Positions 15,127 through 22,164 of a DNA stretch of 44,768 nt are shown one piece after another. Numbering within the stretch: position 1 is the first letter of the stretch; every line of letters begins with the position of its first letter. Position numbers and translations under genes: made by a program. Origin of the DNA: Larkinella soli (GTDB lineage Bacteria; Bacteroidota; Bacteroidia; Cytophagales; Spirosomataceae); contig NZ_QTJY01000032.1 in NCBI RefSeq assembly GCF_003703975.1, positions 1-44,768 of the forward strand. Reading direction: 5' to 3'. The notes beneath the pieces are model-generated. The model had not been told where the DNA came from, ran no database searches, and was given only the letters and a program-made list of their open reading frames with translations.

Positions 15127-16695
15127 ATGTTAACCCGATTCCTGAACCTGACCGTTTCGATGCATACTTTCATGTTGTTACAGGCCGCCCCGGCCCAACC
15201 TTCCGACTGGGTACTGTTTTTCGGGCATTTCCATCCGCTGATCGTCCACCTGCCCATCGGCTTTCTGCTGATTGCCGGCCTGCTGGAGATCGACCGGCTG
15301 ACCCGGCGGCAGAGCGTCAACGCCCACACCATCACGCTGATTCTGTTCTGGGCGGCCGTCAGCGCCACCCTGGCCTCCATTTTCGGGTATCTGCTGTCGC
15401 TGGGCGGGGGCTATGAGGAAGAAACTCTGAACAACCATATGTGGCAGGGCATCGGCGTGGCGGTTTTCTCATGGATCGCCTGGGCCGTCAAATCCGAGCG
15501 GTTTCGCCACAAAATCCGGATCGGGTCCCTGCTGTACTACCCGGCGCTGGCGGTTTCGCTGGTCTGTCTGCTGGCGGCCGGCCACCTCGGCGGTTCGCTG
15601 ACCCACGGCTCCGACTACCTGACCCAGTATACACCCGAGCCGTTCCGGACGCTGGCCGGCATTCCGCCCCGCGAGGAAACTATCGAAGACATCAAACCCA
15701 TCACCGACGTCAATCAGGCGCTGGTGTATGAGCAGATCGTCCATCCCATCCTGAAAACCCGCTGCATCCAGTGCCACAACCCCTCGAAATCGAAGGCCGA
15801 CCTCCGGCTCGACACGCCCGCGATGATTAGGAAGGGCAGTGAAGACGGCCCGGTGATCGTGGCCGGCAACACGGCCCAGAGCAAGATGCTGAAAGTCTGC
15901 CTCCTGCCCGAAGAAGACGACCACCATATGCCGCCGAAAGGCAAGCCGCAATTGACTGAAAATCAGGTCGCACTCCTGACGTGGTGGATCAGCCAGGGCG
16001 CTCCGTTCGACAAGAAAGTGGCCGAACTCAAGGTGACCGATCCCGTCAAACCGGCGCTGGCGGCCCTCGGAACAGGCAGCGCCGAAACGGGAGCCGGCAC
16101 CGTGGCGTCGGGCCCGGCCCCGGAGTCTCCCGTCCTGACGATGAAGCTGCCCGTCCCCGACCCGAAAGCCGTCGAGGAACTGAAGAAAACCGGGCTGCTG
16201 GTGCTGCCGCTTGCTAAAGAACAGAACCAACTGGAAGTCAGCGCCGTGAATGCCCGCAGCTTCGGCGACGCCCAGGCGGCCCTGCTGCCGAAACTCTCCA
16301 ATCAGATCGTCTGGCTGAAGCTGGGAGATACCGAAGTGTCCGATGCCACGCTGGCACAGGTAGCCCGGCTTAAAAACCTCCAGAAGCTGCACCTCGAACA
16401 GACGAAGGTGACCGACGGCGGCCTGAAAAATCTGAAAGCCCTTCCCTATCTGGAATACCTCAACCTGTACGGGACGGAAGTGACGGATACGGGTCTGAAG
16501 GAACTGGCCGGTATGAAGGCGCTCAAAACCGTGTACCTCTGGCAAACCAAAGTGACCGAAACCGGCGTCGCCGACCTGAAGAAAGCCCTTCCGGGGCTGG
16601 AAGTGAACATGGGCCTGGGCGAACTCTCCATTGCCGAATTTACCAAAGCGGCCCCGACGGGCACCGAAGCCGAGCCGGAGAAGGTTAAAAAATAA
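15127..16695 (+). CDS. DUF2231 membrane protein fused to PSCyt1 cytochrome and leucine-rich repeats
   Basis: A 522-residue fusion. Residues 25-160 form a DUF2231-type membrane domain with four TM helices (HPLIVHLPIGFLLIAGLLEI; ILFWAAVSATLASIFGYLLSL; IGVAVFSWIAWAV; YPALAVSLVCLLAAGHLGG). Near residue 213 is a planctomycete cytochrome motif, CIQCH, followed by KADLRLD and MPPKGKPQLT. After a Pro/Ala/Gly linker, residues 370-500 contain leucine-rich repeats (QIVWLKLGDTEVSD, NLQKLHLEQTKVTD, YLEYLNLYGTEVTD, ALKTVYLWQTKVTE). The gene follows the glycosidase-like gene by 8 nt and probably shares its transcript. It likely tethers an electron-transfer haem and a protein-binding surface to the inner membrane. 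A start at the later ATG (15160) cannot be excluded. Confidence 0.85.
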   Translation: MLTRFLNLTVSMHTFMLLQAAPAQPSDWVLFFGHFHPLIVHLPIGFLLIAGLLEIDRLTRRQSVNAHTITLILFWAAVSATLASIFGYLLSLGGGYEEETLNNHMWQGIGVAVFSWIAWAVKSERFRHKIRIGSLLYYPALAVSLVCLLAAGHLGGSLTHGSDYLTQYTPEPFRTLAGIPPREETIEDIKPITDVNQALVYEQIVHPILKTRCIQCHNPSKSKADLRLDTPAMIRKGSEDGPVIVAGNTAQSKMLKVCLLPEEDDHHMPPKGKPQLTENQVALLTWWISQGAPFDKKVAELKVTDPVKPALAALGTGSAETGAGTVASGPAPESPVLTMKLPVPDPKAVEELKKTGLLVLPLAKEQNQLEVSAVNARSFGDAQAALLPKLSNQIVWLKLGDTEVSDATLAQVARLKNLQKLHLEQTKVTDGGLKNLKALPYLEYLNLYGTEVTDTGLKELAGMKALKTVYLWQTKVTETGVADLKKALPGLEVNMGLGELSIAEFTKAAPTGTEAEPEKVKK

Positions 16696-16703
16696 GCGGG
16701 TGT

Positions 16704-18419
16704 TCAGGCCGGCAGGTAGATCGTGAAGGTAGCCCCTTGGCCCGCCCGGCCCTCGGCCGTGATGAAGCCGTGGTGGTTATCGACCACCTTTTTGCAGATG
16801 GCCAGACCGATGCCCGTACCGCTGTACTGGCTCTTTCCGTGCAGCCGCCGGAACAGTTGAAACAGCTGGTCCGCATACCGCATATCGAAACCGATCCCGT
16901 TGTCGGTGACCTCTATACGGTAATAGGATGGGTGGGTGGCCTTACTCAAAACCACCGGTTCTTCGGCGGCCCCGATCCGGCGGCAGGTAATCGAAATCTC
17001 GGGCCTGACGCCGTCACGGTTGAATTTCAGCGCGTTGGACAGCAGGTTATGGAACAGCTGGTGCAGCTGCATCGGGTCGCCGGACAGCGTCGGCAGCGGA
17101 GCGATATGGAGGACCGCCTGCTGGTCGGCGATCAGCAGTTCCAGGTCTTCCGTTACCTCCACCAGCACACTGGACAGCGCCACCGGGCCGAGCGTCTGTT
17201 CGGAAGACAGGCGGCTGTAGGTCAGCAGGTCCTTGATCAGGGCCGACATCCGTTCGGCCGAATTCTGCATCCGCCCGACCAGATCCATGGCGCCGGCCGG
17301 AATCTGCGGACCGAAATCCCGCTCCAGAATATCGCCGAAGGCCTGAATCTTCCGTAGCGGCTCCTGGAGGTCATGGCTGGCGACGTAGGCAAACTCCTGA
17401 AGGTTTCGGTTGGTCAGGTCCAGCTGCACCACCTTCTCCTGCAATTCCTGCTGGTATTGTTTCACCGTAGTAATATTATGAAGCGTGGCCGTCAGGTTAT
17501 CACCGGACTGCGCCAGCAGCACGTCCATCCAGAGGGTTCGTTCGCCGTCGCGGAGCAGGTACTCGAAAGACCCGAACGCGCCGGTCTCCATGGCGGTTTT
17601 AAACCGGCCGCCCAGCCCCTCCGCCTGCATCCAGCCCGGTAACTGAGAAAGACGCCGGCCGACGAGGCTCCCGGATCGTTCGTCCACCAGTTCCTGGAAA
17701 GCCGCGTTCGAGAACGTAATCCGGAAATCGGTCAGGGCGTTGCCCTGCCGGATCGGCTGGAGGTTGACGATGCCGTTCCGGGTCGAGTTGAGGATGGACT
17801 CCAGGAAGCCCTCCAGCCATTTCCGGCGGTAGGTCAGCACAACCTGGGAGGCAAATACGCCCAGCACGATACCCAGGGCCAGAATGGAGAACAGGGCGGA
17901 AAAATTGCCGGTCAGGGTCGTCGACTCCTGTAGTTCTTCCTTCCGTTTGCTCAGCAGCGAGTTTTCATAGGCGATGGACCGGTCGATCAGGGTGTGTATG
18001 ACAAACAGATCATCGATACGGTAGCCCTCTCCGGATGCGATAATCTCGGCGATATTCTTCTGCATCAGCGCATCCCAGTGCCGCTCGATCAGGCGGGAAA
18101 TGGTCCGCAGTCGGTTCTGCTGGGCGGTATCAGGCCCGAGTAAGGCCCGCAGAAACCGCAGGTCGTCCTTTACCTGCCCGGCCTCTCTGTAAAACATGCT
18201 GTAATAGGCCGGGGAGGCCCGCCGGACGTAGTTTCTGCTGAAAATCTGGGCACTTTTCAGGTTCTTCGACAGGCGTTCGAAGCGGTTGATGACCTCCCGG
18301 GTTCGGTCGACCTCGGCGGTGTATTCGGTCATTTTATTGAAATTGCTGCGGTCGATCAGAATAACGGACGAAAGCAGCAGAAACGAGAGGATAAACGGGA
18401 AAGCAGCTTTTAGACGCAT
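16704..18419 (-). CDS. Membrane sensor histidine kinase (CHASE3-like, PAS, HisKA, HATPase)
   Basis: A 571-residue kinase. TM1 is at 7-23 and TM2 at about 172-197, with a helical CHASE3-like sensor region between them. A PAS-like domain spans about 205-325. HisKA has the phytochrome-type motif FAYVASHDLQEPLRKI, with the phosphorylated histidine at 349. HATPase motifs are the N-box (HNLLSNALKFN, N462), the G1 box (DNGIGFD) and the G2 box (GTGIGLA). The C-terminal run GATFTIYLPA is typical. No receiver domain or adjacent dedicated response regulator follows; the regulator upstream belongs to the LytS kinase. The gene converges on the LRR-cytochrome gene with 8 bp between the stops. Signal and target are unknown. 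Confidence 0.93.
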   Translation of the reverse strand: MRLKAAFPFILSFLLLSSVILIDRSNFNKMTEYTAEVDRTREVINRFERLSKNLKSAQIFSRNYVRRASPAYYSMFYREAGQVKDDLRFLRALLGPDTAQQNRLRTISRLIERHWDALMQKNIAEIIASGEGYRIDDLFVIHTLIDRSIAYENSLLSKRKEELQESTTLTGNFSALFSILALGIVLGVFASQVVLTYRRKWLEGFLESILNSTRNGIVNLQPIRQGNALTDFRITFSNAAFQELVDERSGSLVGRRLSQLPGWMQAEGLGGRFKTAMETGAFGSFEYLLRDGERTLWMDVLLAQSGDNLTATLHNITTVKQYQQELQEKVVQLDLTNRNLQEFAYVASHDLQEPLRKIQAFGDILERDFGPQIPAGAMDLVGRMQNSAERMSALIKDLLTYSRLSSEQTLGPVALSSVLVEVTEDLELLIADQQAVLHIAPLPTLSGDPMQLHQLFHNLLSNALKFNRDGVRPEISITCRRIGAAEEPVVLSKATHPSYYRIEVTDNGIGFDMRYADQLFQLFRRLHGKSQYSGTGIGLAICKKVVDNHHGFITAEGRAGQGATFTIYLPA

Positions 18420-18553
18420 GAGGCAGAACCAACCAGGTGTATCAGATTCGAATCCGGCCTTCTAAGTTACATAATGAACGGAAGTTTTTCGGGAAATCCG
18501 GTTATGAGAAAGGGAAAGCGGTTCCGTCTTGCCCCCTCCGACCGCCGGTCGCA

Positions 18554-19324
18554 TCAGATTACTCTGGATCTGAACAGGTTAAGCACCTCCTCCCGGTAAC
18601 TGACGCCGATCGGCAGTTTATGGCCCTGGTGCGTCTCAATCGTGTTGCCGTCGATGTTCCGGATGCTGGTGAGGCTCACGATGAAGGAGCGGTTGATCCG
18701 CAGGAAATGGGCCTTCGGAAGCAGTTCCTCCAGCCGGGAAAGGGTCATGTGCGGGATCACGGTCCGCTCCCGGGTATGAATTTTGACGTAATCCTTCATC
18801 CCTTCGATAAACACAATCTCGGAACACATGATCTTGACCAGCTTCTTGTTCTCCCGGACCAGGAAGTAGTTTTCGTAGTCGCGGGGTGCGGCACCCGGCC
18901 TTGCCTCCGCCCCTGCTCCACCGGCGGCACGCCGGGCGGGCGGATGCCCGCGTTCGAGGGCAAATTTTTCCCGGACTTTATTGACGGCCCGCACAAACCG
19001 CTCGAATGAGATCGGCTTCAGGAGGTAGTCCGTTACGTCGTAATTATAGCTTTCCACGGCATAATTCGGGTAGGCCGTGGTCATGATGACCTGCGGACGA
19101 AGGGCCGTAAAACTTTCCAGAAACTGCATACCGGTCATTTCGGGCAGCCTGATATCCAGAAAAATCAGGTCCGGCTTATGGGTTTCCATCGCCTGAAAGG
19201 CCGCCACGGCGGTGTCGCAGCGGGCGGCCAGCGAAAGGAAGGGAAGCCGCCTTATGAACTTTTCGAGGACTTCCTGAGCCGGTGGTTCGTCCTCGATGAT
19301 CAGGCAGGATAAAATCTTTTTCAT
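18554..19324 (-). CDS. LytTR-family response regulator
   Basis: A 256-residue protein. The receiver domain (1-120) has the acidic pocket in IIEDEPPA, the phospho-acceptor Asp57 in LIFLDIRLPEM, the switch Thr in MTTAYPNY and the Lys in DYLLKPIS. An Ala/Gly/Arg/Pro-rich linker (about 125-150) leads to a LytTR DNA-binding domain (about 155-250) with IVFIEGMKDYVKIHT, FLRINRSFIV and LPIGVSYRE. Its ATG overlaps the stop of the LytS gene by 4 nt (ATGA), so the pair is translationally coupled; this favours the start at 19324 over one three codons upstream. LytTR proteins bind paired direct repeats, and such a pair lies at 20577-20608 in front of the peptide-export operon. Confidence 0.93.
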   Translation of the reverse strand: MKKILSCLIIEDEPPAQEVLEKFIRRLPFLSLAARCDTAVAAFQAMETHKPDLIFLDIRLPEMTGMQFLESFTALRPQVIMTTAYPNYAVESYNYDVTDYLLKPISFERFVRAVNKVREKFALERGHPPARRAAGGAGAEARPGAAPRDYENYFLVRENKKLVKIMCSEIVFIEGMKDYVKIHTRERTVIPHMTLSRLEELLPKAHFLRINRSFIVSLTSIRNIDGNTIETHQGHKLPIGVSYREEVLNLFRSRVI

Positions 19325-20463
19325 ACTAACCACAGGGTTAACTGGACGCTGTATTCCTGTTCGGAGGGTTCGATCACCAGCCGGTGGCGGTCCGGATACA
19401 GGAACTTCAGCCGTTTCCGGACATTTTCCAGGCCGAGGCCGCCGACCGCCGGGGCGGTCGGCACGGAATCCGACCGGCTGTTCCGTACCGAAAACCGGAG
19501 AAGGTTTGCTTCGGCCTGCACCTGAATGTCGACCCAGGCCGGCCGGCCGGTCCGGTTCAGCCCGTGTTTAAAGGCATTCTCCACGAACATGACCAGCAGA
19601 AAAGGCGGCACCGAATATTCCTGCACTTCTCCTTCCACCGACAGACCGATGCGGACAGGTTTGCGGTGCCGGATGCGTTCGAGCTGAATGTAATCCTTCA
19701 TGAACTGCAGCTCGCGGTCGAGACGGATCAGGTCCGTGCCGGTTTCGTAGAGCGCATACCGCATCATATCCGACAGCCGAACCAGCATCCGGGCGGCCCT
19801 ATCGTCGAGGCCGATGACGCGGGCGTAGATATTATTAAGTGTGTTGAAGAGAAAATGCGGGCTGATCTGGGACCGCAGCAGGTTCAGTTCCAAACGGAGA
19901 TTTTCCTGCTTCAGCCGACGGGCCACCTCATTGTTCCGCAGGCCGTCTTTCGCCAGTTTGAAACAAAGCGGCAAAGCGACGAAATGGAGGTTGAACGCTT
20001 TATGAAAGACGATGGCGTCAATGTTAGAAACCATGTCCGGCAAAGCGGTTCCCAGGTAAATCCGGGCGACACCCACACCGCCGGTTTCCAGTTCGTATCG
20101 CTGGGCAAGGTACGAAATAACGCCCTGGCTCTGGTAAAAAACCACCAGATGAAGAATGATAAGATTGACCAGAAAAGCCTTCCAGCGGCCCCGGTATAAG
20201 GTCAGCGGAGCCACCACATAACCCAGCCAGTAGAATGAGATCAAAATGCCCAGCCAGTGGGAAATATGCATGGCGATGAGGGTAATTTCAGGGATCCCGG
20301 CCGGTAACTCCCTGCGGGTCTGATGAAACGTAATCAGAAACATAAGTGCCCATAGACCGCTATGCAGCAACAGGCGTCCGAAAAGGGTACGTTTTCCGAC
20401 CGAAAGACGATGCGTGATAGGCACAACTATAAAACTATATTTGCTTGCGCAATCATTGAACAA
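19321..20463 (-). CDS. LytS-type membrane histidine kinase
   Basis: A 380-residue kinase of the His_kinase (PF06580) family. The N-terminal 120 residues contain TM helices (LLLHSGLWALMFLITF, GILISFYWLGYVVAPL, FLVNLIILHLVVFYQ, and possibly VALPLCF nearer the kinase core). The phospho-acceptor region is LLRSQISPHFLFNTLNNI, with His203. The ATP-binding part includes PPFLLVMFVENAFKHGL and GGLGLENVRKRL. It is coupled to the LytTR regulator by an ATGA overlap and is divergent from the XRE-HlyD-C39 operon. Kinases paired with LytTR regulators beside peptide exporters often sense the exported peptide, but that is inference here. A -7-like box (TATCTTTG on the minus strand, 20468-20475) is so close that the true start may be internal. 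Confidence 0.9.
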   Translation of the reverse strand: MFNDCASKYSFIVVPITHRLSVGKRTLFGRLLLHSGLWALMFLITFHQTRRELPAGIPEITLIAMHISHWLGILISFYWLGYVVAPLTLYRGRWKAFLVNLIILHLVVFYQSQGVISYLAQRYELETGGVGVARIYLGTALPDMVSNIDAIVFHKAFNLHFVALPLCFKLAKDGLRNNEVARRLKQENLRLELNLLRSQISPHFLFNTLNNIYARVIGLDDRAARMLVRLSDMMRYALYETGTDLIRLDRELQFMKDYIQLERIRHRKPVRIGLSVEGEVQEYSVPPFLLVMFVENAFKHGLNRTGRPAWVDIQVQAEANLLRFSVRNSRSDSVPTAPAVGGLGLENVRKRLKFLYPDRHRLVIEPSEQEYSVQLTLWLV

Positions 20464-20576
20464 AATTCAAAGATAACCAAAAGTTTGAATGTTGTTTCTT
20501 TTATAAAAAATAGGAATTTATCGGAAAGAGTCTTCCCGTCCGACAATCCTCGAGGGAAGCGGGAACCGGTCATTTC

Positions 20577-20608
20577 ATTGGTCGAAGGAGAATCGGGTAT
20601 TGGTCGAA
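20577..20608 (+). promoter_or_regulatory. Paired direct repeat, probable LytTR response-regulator site
   Basis: ATTGGTCGAA occurs at 20577-20586 and again, identically, at 20599-20608, with a 12-bp gap (22 bp start to start). LytTR regulators such as PlnC, ComE and AgrA bind two 9-10-bp direct repeats with about 12 bp between them. The site is 75 bp upstream of the XRE start codon and about 45-75 bp upstream of the predicted transcription start, an activating position. The cognate regulator is likely the one at 18554-19324. Confidence 0.62.
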
Positions 20609-20636
20609 TATTTTTTATAAGGTTTTTAAGACCGGC

Positions 20637-20644
20637 TTTCTTTG
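20637..20644 (+). promoter_or_regulatory. Candidate -7 box of the XRE-HlyD-C39 operon
   Basis: TTTCTTTG matches the Bacteroidota -7 consensus TAnnTTTG with one mismatch. No good -33 TTTG exists at the expected distance (only a T-rich stretch near 20613), as expected for a promoter that needs an activator bound at the direct repeat just upstream. Confidence 0.35.
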
Positions 20645-20683
20645 CTGCCCTGAATGATCGATTGATTAACCCACCTCCCCCGT

Positions 20684-20935
20684 ATGCAACAGCTTGCGTT
20701 CAAGGTTCGCAAATTGCGTGAAATTTTCTGTTACTCTCAGGAATACGTCGCTTACCACCTGGGAATCAGCCAGGCGGCTTACAGCAAGAAAGAAACCGGC
20801 CGGACCAGCCTGTCGCTGGTCTGTCTGCAAAAGCTGGCCGAACTGTATCATTTTTCCATCGAGGAGCTGATCAGCTGCCACCCGCAGGAGCTGATCATGA
20901 AGGCCGTCGAGCGCAACCACCCGGCAGCCGCCTGA
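20684..20935 (+). CDS. Small XRE-family helix-turn-helix regulator
   Basis: An 83-residue protein formed almost entirely by one HTH_3 domain: FKVRKLREIFCYSQEYVAYHL, GISQAAYSKKETGRTSLSL (recognition helix region), then LQKLAELYHFSIEELIS. It is the first gene of the operon with the HlyD-like gene (13 nt later) and the C39 exporter. As a promoter-proximal regulator it may control the operon or the peptide gene. No sensor or dimerisation domain is present beyond the HTH. Its target is not known. Confidence 0.85.
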   Translation: MQQLAFKVRKLREIFCYSQEYVAYHLGISQAAYSKKETGRTSLSLVCLQKLAELYHFSIEELISCHPQELIMKAVERNHPAAA

Positions 20936-20948
20936 CCGACCCGACGCG

Positions 20949-22130
20949 ATGGAATCACGTCTTCCGCCCGCCGAGGTGATCGAATTCACGACCGAGGCCT
21001 ACCTCCCGACCGTTTCGGTACGCGGACAGCTGATCTACCTGACCACCGTCCTGGCGGTGACGGCCGCTCTGATCAGTCTTCCCTTCATCCGGACGGAGGT
21101 GTCGGTGCAGAGTCCGGGGCTGGTGCGGCCCCGCTCCGAACGAAATGAGCTTCGCCCGCTGGTGGCTGGTACGCTGGCCGGGGTGGAAGTCCGCGAAAAT
21201 CAGGCCGTGCGGGTCGGACAGCCGCTGTTCCGGCTCCAGACCGACCAGATCGACAGCAAACTTCGTCTGAACCGGGTGCTTCAGGCCGAAAAACGACGCT
21301 TCATCGCCGACCTGGAACGGCTGGTCAGGGGCGCACGGCCGGCTTCCGGTTCCCTCGCCGGTCTGAGCTCCCCGCTCTACCGCCAGCAGTATGAACATTT
21401 CCGGTTTCAGCTCGCGGAATCCGACGAAACCCGCCGGAAACGCAGACGGGAACTTGACCTGAACCGGAAACTTCTGGCCGACAGGGTGATTCCCCGGCAG
21501 GAGTTCGAAGACCGGGCGTTTGCCTTCCGAACGGCGCAGGTCCAGTACCGGGCGCTGGTGGAGCGTCAGCTCAGCGAATGGGAAACGGCGCTGTCCGGGC
21601 ACCGCATGAGCCTCGATGAACTGCGGGCCCAGGAGCAGCAATGGCTGAAGGAACGCGAACTCTACACCCTCCGGGCGCCGGTCGCGGGCAGCATCAGCCA
21701 GTTGTCGGGGAAATACCCCGGCAGTTACGTGCAGGCCGGGGAAGTACTGGGGCTGATTTCACCCGATTCCAACCTGATGGCCGAGTGTTCGGTACCGCCG
21801 AAAGACATCGGTCTGCTGCGGCCCGGCATGAAGGTCCGGGTGCAGGTCGACGCCTTTGATTATAACCAGTGGGGAATGACCACCGGCACCATCACCGAGA
21901 TCAGCAACGACATCATCGTTCCGGAAAAGCAGCCGCCGTATTTCAAAGTCAAATGCCGGCTCGACCGGCATTACCTCGCCCTGCGCGACGGTTACCGGGG
22001 CTACCTCAAAAAAGGGATGAGCCTGCGGGCCCACTTCGTCGTGACGGAACGCAGCCTGTTCGACCTGCTCTACGACAGGGCCGACGACTGGCTGAATCCG
22101 AAAAATAACCCGGCTCCCGGTGAACAATAA
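20949..22130 (+). CDS. HlyD-family membrane fusion protein of the peptide exporter
   Basis: A 393-residue periplasmic adaptor. A short cytoplasmic N-terminus is followed by one TM helix (about 30-50: IYLTTVLAVTAALISLPFI). The first half of the lipoyl/barrel-sandwich domain comes next (GLVRPRSERNELRPLVAGTLAGVEV, VGQPLFRL). Then comes a long helical hairpin (about 95-235), the second lipoyl half (YTLRAPVAGSISQLSGKYPGSYVQAGEVLGLI) and a beta-barrel end. It would link the C39 ABC transporter to a TolC-like outer-membrane channel encoded elsewhere. It lies between the XRE gene and the exporter, 34 nt upstream of the latter. Confidence 0.92.
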   Translation: MESRLPPAEVIEFTTEAYLPTVSVRGQLIYLTTVLAVTAALISLPFIRTEVSVQSPGLVRPRSERNELRPLVAGTLAGVEVRENQAVRVGQPLFRLQTDQIDSKLRLNRVLQAEKRRFIADLERLVRGARPASGSLAGLSSPLYRQQYEHFRFQLAESDETRRKRRRELDLNRKLLADRVIPRQEFEDRAFAFRTAQVQYRALVERQLSEWETALSGHRMSLDELRAQEQQWLKERELYTLRAPVAGSISQLSGKYPGSYVQAGEVLGLISPDSNLMAECSVPPKDIGLLRPGMKVRVQVDAFDYNQWGMTTGTITEISNDIIVPEKQPPYFKVKCRLDRHYLALRDGYRGYLKKGMSLRAHFVVTERSLFDLLYDRADDWLNPKNNPAPGEQ

Positions 22131-22164
22131 GCCTTTCAACTCCTGACCGATTCATGACCCGCTT

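Larger units (their letters stand above)
20464..20683. other. Divergent promoter region of kinase and peptide-export operon
   Basis: This 220-bp AT-rich stretch contrasts with the GC-rich coding flanks. It holds a minus-strand TATCTTTG box for the kinase (20468-20475), the paired direct repeat (20577-20608) and a weak plus-strand -7 box (20637-20644). I found no small gene in it. Confidence 0.6.

Noticed and set aside
20436-20443. Plus-strand TATATTTG box inside the LytS gene start as promoter of the XRE operon
   Set aside because: It matches the -7 consensus but lacks a -33 element and is 240 bp from the XRE start, upstream of the direct repeat; the box at 20637 fits better.
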